35,872 nucleotides of DNA, from NCBI GenBank assembly GCA_002482005.1, contig DLFD01000081.1:1-35872 (forward strand), in the 5' to 3' direction. The position numbers and the translations under genes were made by a program. The notes below the pieces were generated by a model. It was not told the DNA's origin. It made no database searches and saw only the letters and a list, made by a program, of their open reading frames with translations. Position 1 is the first letter of the stretch; each line of letters opens with the position of its first letter. This document shows, piece by piece, positions 22,722 through 31,034 of the stretch. Origin of the DNA: Lachnospiraceae bacterium UBA7729 (GTDB lineage Bacteria; Bacillota; Clostridia; Lachnospirales; Lachnospiraceae).

Positions 22722-23560
22722 TCGTTATCTGCTCCAGGATCCTTGCCTTTTGATGCATGCCAGTCGCACGCTGCCTGCTCGTAGTCGATCGGCTTTGTGA
22801 TGGTGGGATGGGTACCACAGACTGCACAGTCGGGATCTGCCGGCGGAAGCTTGATCTTGTGCCAGTCACCTTTCAGACCATCGAAAGTCAGAAGACTTCC
22901 GGTCAGAAGCTGGCCTGCTCCGGTCAGGTATTTGACCGCCTCGAGCGCCTGCATGCAGCCGATGATTCCGGCCATGGCCCCGATGACGCCTGCCTGTTTA
23001 CAGGTCGGGACTGCATCCTTTGGCGGCGGGCTCTTGAATACACATCTGTAGCAGGGACCTTCGCCCGGGACATAGGTCATCAGCTGACCTTTGAAACGGA
23101 TGATTCCGGCATGACAGAAGGGTTTCTTCAGCAGGACACACGCATCGTTGATCAGAAACTTGGCCGGGAAATTGTCGGTGCCGTCCAGAATGAAGTCGTA
23201 GTCCTTAAAGATATCAAGAACATTGTCTGCCATCAGAAATTCATGGTAGGCATTGACCTTGATATCCGGGTTGATAGCGAGCATGGTCTCCTTCGCCGAT
23301 TCGACCTTGGGTTTGCCAAGATCGTTCGTTGTGTGGATGACCTGCCTCTGCAGGTTGGAAAGATCTACGACATCTGCATCGATGATACCGATGGTGCCGA
23401 CGCCTGCTGCTGCCAGATACATGGCTGCCGGGGCGCCAAGTCCGCCTGCACCGACAATGAGGACCTTTCCATTCAGAAGTTTCTTCTGCCCTTTGACTCC
23501 AATCTCTTTCAGAATGATGTGCCTGGAGTAGCGCTCCAACTGTTCGTTCGTGAATGGCAT
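22718..23560 (-). CDS. ThiF/MoeB/HesA-family E1-like adenylyltransferase
   Basis: The 280-aa protein has the ATP-binding VLIVGAGGLGAPAAMYL motif (residues about 33-49), Asp130 in LDGTDNF, and structural zinc ligands Cys170/Cys173 (CYRC) and Cys245/Cys248 (CAVC). Cys187 in VPTCKQAGVIGAM is the equivalent of the catalytic cysteine. It adenylates the C-terminal glycine of a ThiS-like protein so that sulfide or persulfide can form a thiocarboxylate. It has no rhodanese domain, unlike MOCS3-type proteins. It lies 2 bp after the carrier gene and overlaps the JAMM gene. Thiamine and molybdopterin genes are absent nearby, which argues for sulfur assimilation rather than cofactor synthesis. Confidence 0.92.
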   Translation of the reverse strand: MPFTNEQLERYSRHIILKEIGVKGQKKLLNGKVLIVGAGGLGAPAAMYLAAAGVGTIGIIDADVVDLSNLQRQVIHTTNDLGKPKVESAKETMLAINPDIKVNAYHEFLMADNVLDIFKDYDFILDGTDNFPAKFLINDACVLLKKPFCHAGIIRFKGQLMTYVPGEGPCYRCVFKSPPPKDAVPTCKQAGVIGAMAGIIGCMQALEAVKYLTGAGQLLTGSLLTFDGLKGDWHKIKLPPADPDCAVCGTHPTITKPIDYEQAACDWHASKGKDPGADNE

Positions 23561-23562
23561 CT

Positions 23563-23769
23563 TTACTGACCTCCACCCATGAAATACAGAAATTCGACGA
23601 CGTCGCCTTCCTCCAGCTTTCTGGTCTTCAGGTTCTGACTTTTCTCGAATTCTTCATTGATGGAGACGGAGACGTATTCCGGAGTCTCGACCTTCTCCTG
23701 CTCGATGAGTTCCCAGACGGTGATTCCGTCCTTTACCTCTTTTTTCTCTCCGCCGACTATGATCTTCAT
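23563..23769 (-). CDS. ThiS-like sulfur carrier protein with C-terminal GGG-Gln
   Basis: The 68-aa protein has the ubiquitin-like beta-grasp pattern of ThiS: a first hairpin with VGGEKKEVKDGITVWELIEQ, a variable middle, and EEGDVVEFLYFMGGGQ at the end. ThiS and MoaD end exactly in Gly-Gly; here an extra Gln follows (codons ATG GGT GGA GGT CAG TAA). The diglycine is therefore blocked until the Gln is removed, fitting the JAMM protease encoded in the same operon. I chose the ATG at 23769, with AGGAGGAGG upstream. A longer open frame to 23889 would run through the promoter. It heads the operon and is probably the sulfide carrier. Confidence 0.92.
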   Translation of the reverse strand: MKIIVGGEKKEVKDGITVWELIEQEKVETPEYVSVSINEEFEKSQNLKTRKLEEGDVVEFLYFMGGGQ

Positions 23770-23860
23770 CCTTCCTCCTCCTGCATAAACTCGTACGAAA
23801 AGGATTGCAAAATAAAACATACTAATCAGATATGATATATATGTATTTTGATTTAAGCGA

Positions 23861-23889
23861 ATTATAGTCCCACAGAAGTTTACTGTCAA
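23861..23889 (-). promoter_or_regulatory. Consensus sigma-A promoter of the sulfur operon
   Basis: On the minus strand TTGACA (23884-23889) and TATAAT (23861-23866) match the consensus at all 12 positions with a 17-bp spacer. The expected start lies about 85 bp before the first gene. The leader contains an AT-rich stretch with CATATATATCATATC-type symmetry, a possible repressor site. A promoter this strong usually requires repression, so a sulfur-responsive repressor is plausible (inference). Confidence 0.85.
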
Positions 23890-23992
23890 CAGAAAAGTGT
23901 AAGAAATACAGAATTATTTGCCATGAAACAAGTCTACTCCGCAATGCGCAACTGAGAATCCCGGGCACCTTCCTCGCCTGTCCATCAATATC

Positions 23993-24445
23993 ATGGTCCT
24001 GATGATAGCTTCAACGGACAGCATCGAGAGAGCATCGATCGTCCACTGCACGATCGCCATTCTCATCTACTTCCTGATCGCAAACACCATCATCCGCCTG
24101 AGTACATCCGAGGATTTCGGAAATGACATTACGGGAGAAGTCCGGACAGGGTGGCCGATGCGAGTGCTTGCCGCAGCAATCAACGCCGTGGCAAGCATTA
24201 TCTACTGTGCAGACCCGCTGTTCATCCTCAGCGGTTACTGCACAAAATACTGCACAAAATACTGCACCGCAAGCCAGCAGGATAAGCTGAACATATATAC
24301 CTGGATCGGTGTAATCGGGATGATGGGAGGGGCGTTTGTACACTCCCTGATCAGAGATTATCTGGTGTGTAGAAAGATTGCTGGCAATAGGGCGGAGAAG
24401 AAGTCGCTTGGGAGACGACCATCTTTTCGTGGACAAGGGTTATGA
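23993..24445 (+). CDS. Hypothetical multi-helix membrane protein, possibly a truncated gene
   Basis: The 150-aa reading frame encodes about three to four hydrophobic segments (for example IVHCTIAILIYFLIANTIIR and IYTWIGVIGMMGGAFVHSL), ending in a basic tail. There is no ribosome binding site before the ATG at 23993, and the frame stays open upstream for over 50 bp without a stop. It may therefore be the 3' end of a longer lost gene. It contains a repeat, YCTKYCTKYCT, from a 12-bp DNA tandem repeat at 24236-24268. I recognise no family. It could be a real small membrane protein or a remnant; the lack of a start signal makes the remnant somewhat more likely. Confidence 0.4.
   Translation: MVLMIASTDSIERASIVHCTIAILIYFLIANTIIRLSTSEDFGNDITGEVRTGWPMRVLAAAINAVASIIYCADPLFILSGYCTKYCTKYCTASQQDKLNIYTWIGVIGMMGGAFVHSLIRDYLVCRKIAGNRAEKKSLGRRPSFRGQGL
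24236..24268. repeat. 12-bp tandem repeat within a membrane-protein frame
   Basis: TACTGCACAAAA occurs at 24236-24247 and 24248-24259, followed by a partial third copy TACTGCACC to 24268. Each unit adds four residues (YCTK), so copy number changes keep the frame. The repeat is short and may simply reflect slippage. Confidence 0.6.
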
Positions 24446-24506
24446 TTATTGCTTAGCAGAAAAGATTGGCATGATTCATCGAAAATGGATTGAACATGTT
24501 TCATTG

Positions 24507-24515
24507 TGTTATACT
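24507..24515 (+). promoter_or_regulatory. Extended -10 promoter candidate for the restriction island
   Basis: TGTTATACT contains TG, one base and TATACT, an extended -10 element, about 115 bp upstream of the helicase gene. A TTGAAC lies 14-16 bp further upstream, closer than usual. The 115-bp leader has two TGTGCAA direct repeats and no strong hairpin. The assignment is by eye only. Confidence 0.4.
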
Positions 24516-24630
24516 AAACTTGTTATTTCAACATGAAATTGTGCAATATGCAATAAAGTGTGCAACCGCATCGCTTGATCCTTAGAACAACAAAGCGTGT
24601 GAAGATTCAAAATGTTGAAAGAGAGCATGT

Positions 24631-27600
24631 ATGGAGATATTCAATAATACAACCAAGGTTGTGAAAGATGATCTGATCAATACAATATCCTCCGGCAGCA
24701 AAGTCTCTGTTGCGGCGGCTTGCTTTTCTATCTATGCATATCAGGAACTTGCGGAGCAGCTGCAGAGATGTGACGAGTTTCGCTTCCTTTTCACTTCACC
24801 GACGTTTATTGCTGAGAAGACGACGAAGGAAAGGCGGGAGTTTTATATTCCAAGGCTCAGACGGGAAAAAAGTCTGTACGGGACAGAATTTGAAGTACGC
24901 CTCCGCAATGAACTGAAGCAGAAAGCTGTTGCAAAAGAATGCGCTGACTGGATGAGCAAAAAGGCACATTTCAAGTCTAATACGACCAGAGAAGGCATGA
25001 ATAATTTCATGCTGGTTGAAGATGGGGATGAAACGTACACCTACATGCCCATGAATGCGTTTACGACTGTTGACCTTGGTTGTGAGCGCGGCAATAATAT
25101 GACCAATATTGTGACTCGCCTGGAAAATCCGGCAAGCACGGAATTCCTTCGTACGTTCGAAGAAATCTGGAACAATCAGGAAAAGTTGAAGGATGTTACC
25201 GATGAAGTGATTGAGATGATCTCCTCCGTGTACCAGGAGAATTCACCGGAGCTCATCTATTTCATGACACTATACAACATATTCAGTGAGTTTCTTGATG
25301 ATATCTCGGAGGATGTTCTTCCAAATGAAGCTACAGGCTTCCGGGACAGTGTGATCTGGAACAAGTTGTACAACTTTCAGAAAGATGCTGCACTGGCGAT
25401 TATCAACAAACTGGAACAGTACAACGGCTGTATTCTGGCGGACAGCGTCGGCCTTGGAAAGACCTTTACAGCCCTTGCTGTGATCAAATATTACGAAGGG
25501 CGCAATAAGAATGTACTTGTTCTCTGCCCGAAAAAACTGTCGGAAAACTGGATGACATTTCGAGGAAATCTAATCAATAACCCGCTTGCTGAAGACCGGC
25601 TTCGGTATGACATTCTGTATCATACTGACCTTTCCAGAGATTCCGGCATGACCGCCATTGGACTCCCAATCGACCGGATCAATTGGGGTAATTACGATCT
25701 TGTCGTGATCGATGAATCCCATAATTTCCGCAATGGAAATGGAACAAACAGCCGCGGCGGCGAGAAGGAAAACCGCTACATGCGTTTGATGAACCGCGTG
25801 ATCCGGCCGGGGGTCAAGACGAAGGTCCTCATGCTTTCAGCGACTCCAGTCAATAACCGCTTCTACGATCTGCGGAATCAGCTGGCTCTTGCCTATGAAG
25901 GAAATGCAGACGAGATCAATGAAAAGTTGAACATAAAATCGGATATTGATACAATCTTTCGGCAGGCGCAGAGTGTCTATAACGCCTGGTGCAAGCTCCC
26001 GGAAGAGGAGCGAACGACTGATAATCTGCTCAGACGTCTGGATTTTGATTTCTTTGAAGTCCTCGATTCAGTTACGATTGCCCGCTCCCGCAAGCATATC
26101 CAGACCTACTACGATACAGCGGACATCGGGACATTTCCGAAGCGGAACAAGCCAATCTCTCTCCGGCCGAAGCTGACAACTTTGGAGAGCGCGATCAATT
26201 ATGAGGATGTATATAATCTGCTGTCCAGCCTGCACCTGACCATCTATACGCCGACGGAATTTATCCATCCAAGCAAACTCAGCAAATATCTGAGTCAGGA
26301 TGAAACGGAAAACTTCAAGAAAGGGCGGGAGCACGGGATTCAGCGCCTCATGAGCATCAATTTGCTCAAGAGAATGGAAAGTTCTGTTCACTCATTCCTG
26401 CTTACAATCCGGCGGGTATACAATTATATCAATGGAACCGCAAAAATCATCGATGCCTTCATTGCAGGGCAGAATGTCGGCCTTGATGAGATGACAGACC
26501 TGTCCGGGTCTGAACAGGATTTCGACGACGACGATCTGAACACAGATTTCTTCAGCGTAGGGAAGGAAGTAAAAATCGACCTTCGGGATATGGATTATAT
26601 CTCGTGGAAGAGAGACATTGATGAAGATCTGGAAAACCTGCAGCTGCTGATCCTGATGGTGGAAGACATTACTCCGGAATATGACTTCAAACTGAATCAG
26701 CTCCTGGATGTCATTCGAAGTAAGGTCAGTAATCCGATCAATCCTGGCAATAAGAAAATTCTCATCTTCACTGCATTTTCGGATACGGCGGAGTATCTGT
26801 ACGAGAATGTCAGCCTGATGGCGCAGAAAGAGCTTGGATTGAATACGGCATTGATTACTGGGAGCGTGGATGGGAGAACAACCATACCGGGCTTCAAGGC
26901 AGATATGAACCATGTGCTGACCTGTTTTTCGCCGCATTCAAAAGAACGGGATCTTCTGTATCCGAAGGAACATCATGAGATCGATATCCTGGTCGCGACA
27001 GACTGTATCTCAGAAGGACAGAACCTGCAGGACTGTGATTACTGCATCAATTATGACATTCACTGGAATCCGGTCCGCATCATCCAGCGTTTTGGCCGGA
27101 TTGATCGAATCGGAAGCAGGAATGTTGTCATTCAGCTGGTAAACTTCTGGCCGGATCTGGACCTGGATGAGTATATCAATCTGAAAGCCCGGGTTGAGAC
27201 AAGAATGCGGATCTCGGTCATGACGTCCACGGGAGACGATGACCTGATCAATCCGGATGAAAAAGGAGATTTGGAATACCGGAAGGCGCAGCTCAAGCGC
27301 CTTCAGGAAGAAGTAGTTGACCTGGAGGATATGTCTTCCGGGATCTCCATCATGGACCTGGGACTGAATGAATTCCGGATGGATCTTCTGGCCTATATGA
27401 AGGAGCATCCGGATATTGACCATGTGCCGTTCGGCATCCATGCGGTTGTACATGGTGAGAAGCCTGGCGTTATCTTCGTCCTGAAGAACGTGAATGAGAA
27501 GATCAATATTGACCGGCAGAATCGGCTGCATCCATTTTACATGGTTTATGTTGGTATGGATGGAAATGTCATCACCAGCCATCTTCAGCCGAAGGATATG

Positions 27601-27864
27601 CTGGACGTCATGAGGCATCTGTCGAGAGGAAAATCAGCACCGGACGCGGAGACGTGCCGGAAGTTTAACAGGGCAACGAAGGATGGACGGGACATGGGAA
27701 AGATCTCGCATCTGCTGGAAGATGGAATTGCCTCTATCATTGACGCGAAAGATGAGGAAGATATCGATAGTTTCTTCTCTGCCGGAGAAACGACATTCCT
27801 CTCCAGCGGGTTTTCAGGACTGGATGACTTCGAACTGATCTGTTTTATGGTGGTGGTATCATGA
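24631..27864 (+). CDS. PLD-like domain plus SNF2-family helicase of a restriction/defence cassette
   Basis: The 1077-aa protein has an N-terminal phospholipase-D-like region (about 1-185) with an H-x-K motif at His113-Lys115. A superfamily 2 SNF2-type helicase follows: Walker A GLGKT at 274-278, DESH at 361-364, SATP at 403-406 and motif VI QRFGRIDRIG at 819-828. A long insert with an acidic stretch separates the two helicase lobes, and the C-terminal 200 residues are of unknown fold. Such proteins occur in defence islands and may translocate on DNA. Its stop overlaps the DUF4391 gene by 4 nt, which ties it to the type III restriction genes downstream. The ribosome binding site is weak. Confidence 0.88.
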   Translation: MEIFNNTTKVVKDDLINTISSGSKVSVAAACFSIYAYQELAEQLQRCDEFRFLFTSPTFIAEKTTKERREFYIPRLRREKSLYGTEFEVRLRNELKQKAVAKECADWMSKKAHFKSNTTREGMNNFMLVEDGDETYTYMPMNAFTTVDLGCERGNNMTNIVTRLENPASTEFLRTFEEIWNNQEKLKDVTDEVIEMISSVYQENSPELIYFMTLYNIFSEFLDDISEDVLPNEATGFRDSVIWNKLYNFQKDAALAIINKLEQYNGCILADSVGLGKTFTALAVIKYYEGRNKNVLVLCPKKLSENWMTFRGNLINNPLAEDRLRYDILYHTDLSRDSGMTAIGLPIDRINWGNYDLVVIDESHNFRNGNGTNSRGGEKENRYMRLMNRVIRPGVKTKVLMLSATPVNNRFYDLRNQLALAYEGNADEINEKLNIKSDIDTIFRQAQSVYNAWCKLPEEERTTDNLLRRLDFDFFEVLDSVTIARSRKHIQTYYDTADIGTFPKRNKPISLRPKLTTLESAINYEDVYNLLSSLHLTIYTPTEFIHPSKLSKYLSQDETENFKKGREHGIQRLMSINLLKRMESSVHSFLLTIRRVYNYINGTAKIIDAFIAGQNVGLDEMTDLSGSEQDFDDDDLNTDFFSVGKEVKIDLRDMDYISWKRDIDEDLENLQLLILMVEDITPEYDFKLNQLLDVIRSKVSNPINPGNKKILIFTAFSDTAEYLYENVSLMAQKELGLNTALITGSVDGRTTIPGFKADMNHVLTCFSPHSKERDLLYPKEHHEIDILVATDCISEGQNLQDCDYCINYDIHWNPVRIIQRFGRIDRIGSRNVVIQLVNFWPDLDLDEYINLKARVETRMRISVMTSTGDDDLINPDEKGDLEYRKAQLKRLQEEVVDLEDMSSGISIMDLGLNEFRMDLLAYMKEHPDIDHVPFGIHAVVHGEKPGVIFVLKNVNEKINIDRQNRLHPFYMVYVGMDGNVITSHLQPKDMLDVMRHLSRGKSAPDAETCRKFNRATKDGRDMGKISHLLEDGIASIIDAKDEEDIDSFFSAGETTFLSSGFSGLDDFELICFMVVVS

Positions 27865-28484
27865 TTCATTTTCCGGAAGCAACGAAAGTGCACAAGCGAC
27901 TTCCCAAAGAGGCTTTCTATCAGCATCTTCCGATTACGAATGCACTGAAAGACCGGTTTGTCTCTGATGTGGACCGGATCTATGTGGAGTGGAGCCTTAC
28001 AAAAGACAGCTTGCATCTTGAGAAGGACAGCAGGATCAGCGAAATCCTTGTCCTGTTGATTGAACTGAAGAAGCGTGATTTCGATGCTAAGATCCTGGAA
28101 GCGATTGCCAGGCAGAACCCGCATGAGCTGATCTTCCTTCTGAGTTATGAAAATGAACGTCAGCTGGCCGTCTATCACGGGAAGCTGTATCGCTCGCAAT
28201 GGATGCCGGCGGAGCATGTCAAGCTTTCCGCAAGGGGTTTTTCCGTCGATGAGATCATGGACAGTCTGATCGAGCAGATTGCCCTTGCAAATGAGACTGA
28301 CGGTGGAGGAAATCTTTCAATTGACGAGCGGCTTGCCCGTCAGGAAAAGATCGAAAAACTCCAGAAACAGATCGAGAAGATTGAGACGGCTGCCTGGAAA
28401 GAGCAGCAGCCGAAGAAGAAGTTTGAACTATACAGCCGCACGCAGGAATATCGGAAAAAACTGGAGGAAATCAAACATGGATAA
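27861..28484 (+). CDS. DUF4391 domain protein of the restriction cassette
   Basis: The 207-aa protein matches DUF4391. An N-terminal segment VHKRLPKEAFYQHLPITNALKD precedes a conserved core with KDRFVSDVDRIYVEWSLTKD and FLLSYENERQLAVYHGKLYRS. A lysine- and glutamate-rich coiled coil ends the protein (about 155-205). DUF4391 proteins are found beside SNF2 helicases and Mod/Res genes, and their biochemical role is unknown. The coiled-coil tail and the overlaps on both sides (4 nt with the helicase, 8 nt with mod) suggest it bridges the helicase and the methylase-nuclease complex (inference). Confidence 0.85.
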   Translation: MIHFPEATKVHKRLPKEAFYQHLPITNALKDRFVSDVDRIYVEWSLTKDSLHLEKDSRISEILVLLIELKKRDFDAKILEAIARQNPHELIFLLSYENERQLAVYHGKLYRSQWMPAEHVKLSARGFSVDEIMDSLIEQIALANETDGGGNLSIDERLARQEKIEKLQKQIEKIETAAWKEQQPKKKFELYSRTQEYRKKLEEIKHG

Positions 28485-30402
28485 GCTGAAGATGCATACC
28501 CCGGACCGGGCAGAGGAAAACTTCCGGAAGCTCGCAGAACTGTTCCCGGATGCGGTAACAGAGACCGTGGATGAAAACGGCCAGGTTACCCGTGCAATTG
28601 ACAAAGACGTGCTAATGCAGGAGATTTCCGCACAGGTCGTGGAAGGTCCGCAGGAGCGGTACCAGTTTACCTGGCCGGATAAGAAAAAGTCTGTTGTGCT
28701 GGCGAATGCGCCGATTGCGAAGACTCTTCGCCTGCAGCCGCAAAAGAGCGTTGGAAGAGATGGAACTCCCGGGGCCATTGACTCGGAGAATATCTATATC
28801 GAGGGGGATAATCTGGATGCACTGAAACTTCTGCAGGAGACCTATCTCGGTATGATAAAGGTGATTTATATTGATCCCCCGTATAATACAGGAAACGACA
28901 TGATATATAACGATACATTCAGAATAAATAGAGAAGATTATCTGGATGATAGCGGTCAGAGGGATGAGGATGGCAATCAGCTTGTTCAGAATACGGAGGG
29001 AAATGGGAGATTTCATACGGACTGGCTGAACATGTTATACCCAAGATTGCGCCTGGCAAAAGATGTTTTATCGGATGATGGTTATATATTCATTAGTATC
29101 GGCTCAGCTGAACTGGATAACGTGCTGAAGATATGCGATGAAATCTTTGGAAGAAGTAACAGGGCCGGAATATGTTCCCGGCAAATGAAGACTGGCAATA
29201 ATCAGGGGAAATACTTCACTCAGAACACGGATTACATCGTCGTATATGTGAAAAATGATAACACAGCCATGCCATTGAAAGATGATATGAGTGAAGACCT
29301 TATATCCAAAGTGTACAATAAGATTCAGGAAAGCGGTGAGAAAAAGGGTAAGCGGTATCGTACCATGGGCCTTTTTCAGGCATCGCTAAAACATGGAGGA
29401 TCCACTTACCCCATTGAATGTCCGGATGGCAGTAAATGTATAACACCGTCTGGATTGCCATGGCGCTGGAATGAAAAAACTTTTCTTGAGAATAAGAAAA
29501 ATGATGAAGTTGTATTTATAGAAACAAACACATCTCCCTTAATCGATGTGGCTACTGGGAAGAAGTCCAAATGGAACATATATACAAAAATATGGTTGGA
29601 TGACAGGAAAGATGCCGGACAGCTTCCATCTGACTTAATTTTAAAATTTGAAAACAGACATGCTGCAAAGGAACTTGTTAAGCTTGGCATTCCATTTGAC
29701 TTTCCAAAACCAACAGCGTTGATCAAATATCTGTTTCATTTGGTAACGGACAATGATTATTATGTCCTGGATTTCTTTTCTGGTTCCGCCACCACTGCTG
29801 ATGCTATGATGCAGCTGAATGCGGAAGATAACGGAAACAGGAAATTCATAATGATTCAGCTTCCGGAAGAAATTGAATCTGGAAGTGATGCAAATAAATC
29901 TCAGTTTCATAATATCTGCGACGTGGGTGAAGAGCGCATTCGCCGCGCAGGTAAGAAGCTTATAGCAGAGAATCAGATCGCTGCGCAGAGCCTTGATATA
30001 GGCTTCCGTTGTTTCAAGGTGGATAGTACCAATATGAAGGACGTCTACTATAAGGCGTCTGAATATGGGCAGACGAGTATGGATATGTTTATAGACAATA
30101 TCAAGGAAGACCGGGCTCCAGAGGATCTTCTGTTCCAGGCAATGCTTGATCTAGGCATACTGTTGTCTTCGAAGATTGAGCAGATAGAGATTGCGGGAAA
30201 GAAAGTCTTCTCGGTAGCGGGCGGCTATCTGGTTGCCTGCTTTGATAAAGATGTTACGGATGAGACGGTGACAGAGATTGCACAGCGGCATCCATTTTAT
30301 GCGGTGTTCCGGGACAGTGGCATGGTGAATGACAGTGTCGCCGCAAACTTTGAACAGATCTTCGAGACTTATAGTCCGAATACGATTAGAAAGGTGCTTT
30401 AA
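28477..30402 (+). CDS. mod: Type III restriction-modification DNA methyltransferase (Mod), copy 1
   Basis: The 641-aa protein is a beta-class adenine methyltransferase: motif IV DPPYNTGND at 133-141 precedes the AdoMet motif I DFFSGSATTADAM at about 432-444. The central target recognition region (about 200-420) sets specificity. The first 190 residues and last 145 are very similar to those of the next gene, while the centre differs. I placed the start at 28477, where CTGGAGGAAA precedes the ATG. A longer frame from 28279 lies entirely over the DUF4391 gene. It protects host DNA and directs Res to unmethylated sites. It ends 2 bp before the second copy. Confidence 0.93.
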   Translation: MDKLKMHTPDRAEENFRKLAELFPDAVTETVDENGQVTRAIDKDVLMQEISAQVVEGPQERYQFTWPDKKKSVVLANAPIAKTLRLQPQKSVGRDGTPGAIDSENIYIEGDNLDALKLLQETYLGMIKVIYIDPPYNTGNDMIYNDTFRINREDYLDDSGQRDEDGNQLVQNTEGNGRFHTDWLNMLYPRLRLAKDVLSDDGYIFISIGSAELDNVLKICDEIFGRSNRAGICSRQMKTGNNQGKYFTQNTDYIVVYVKNDNTAMPLKDDMSEDLISKVYNKIQESGEKKGKRYRTMGLFQASLKHGGSTYPIECPDGSKCITPSGLPWRWNEKTFLENKKNDEVVFIETNTSPLIDVATGKKSKWNIYTKIWLDDRKDAGQLPSDLILKFENRHAAKELVKLGIPFDFPKPTALIKYLFHLVTDNDYYVLDFFSGSATTADAMMQLNAEDNGNRKFIMIQLPEEIESGSDANKSQFHNICDVGEERIRRAGKKLIAENQIAAQSLDIGFRCFKVDSTNMKDVYYKASEYGQTSMDMFIDNIKEDRAPEDLLFQAMLDLGILLSSKIEQIEIAGKKVFSVAGGYLVACFDKDVTDETVTEIAQRHPFYAVFRDSGMVNDSVAANFEQIFETYSPNTIRKVL

Positions 30403-30404
30403 CG

Positions 30405-31034
30405 ATGGATAGGCTAAAGATGCATACTCCCGATCGGGCAGAAGAAAACTTCAGGAAGCTTTCAGATTTGTTCCCGGATGCGGTAACAGAGACTGTGGAT
30501 GAGAATGGAGTCACTGTACGTGCAATTGATAAAGACGTTCTGATGCAGGAAATCTCCGCACAAGTCGTGGAAGGCACGCAGGAACGGTACCAGTTTACCT
30601 GGCCGGATAAGAAAAAATCTGTCGTGCTTGCGAATGCGCCAATCGCGAAGACTCTGCGGCTGCAGCCGCAAAAAAGCGTAGGCAGAGATGGAACACCAGG
30701 CTCTATTGATTCGGAAAATATTTATATCGAAGGGGATAATCTTGACGCTTTGAAGTTACTTCAAGAGACCTACTTGGGTAAGGTCAAGATGATCTATATC
30801 GATCCTCCTTACAATACCGGCAATGACTTTGTGTACAATGATTCCTTCAAACAGGACGTCTATGAGTATGCAGAGAATAGCGGTCAGACAGATGAGGAAG
30901 GCAACCAGCTTGTTCAGAATACTGAGGGTAATGGACGTTTCCATACGGATTGGCTTAATATGATGTACCCAAGGTTAAGATTAGCAAAAGATTTATTGAC
31001 TGATGATGGAATTATTTTCATCAGCATTGAATAA
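30405..31034 (+). pseudogene. mod: Type III Mod copy 2, N-terminal part (ends at a frameshift)
   Basis: The 209-aa frame repeats the N-terminus of Mod copy 1 almost residue for residue, including IEGDNLDALKLLQETYLG and motif IV DPPYNTGND at 133-141. It stops at TAA 31032-31034 just after DDGIIFISIE. Type III methylases continue here with a D/N-N-E-Q-E-N-L-K-K segment, and exactly that is present in the +1 frame (codons AAT AAC GAA CAG). The gene is thus split by a single frameshift, a net loss of two bases or gain of one. There is no homopolymer tract at the junction. It could be a true mutation, an OFF state or a base-call error. Confidence 0.85.

Noticed and set aside
23770..23889. 40-residue N-terminal extension of the ThiS-like protein
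   Set aside because: It would be encoded across a consensus promoter and leader, and ThiS-type proteins are about 65-70 aa.
24236..24268. CRISPR-like array
   Set aside because: It is a 12-bp head-to-tail repeat without spacers, inside an open frame. No CRISPR array or cas gene is visible in the window.
28279..28476. N-terminal extension of Mod copy 1
   Set aside because: The extra 66 residues are an Arg/Ser-rich shadow of the DUF4391 gene. Mod copy 2 starts at the position equivalent to 28477.
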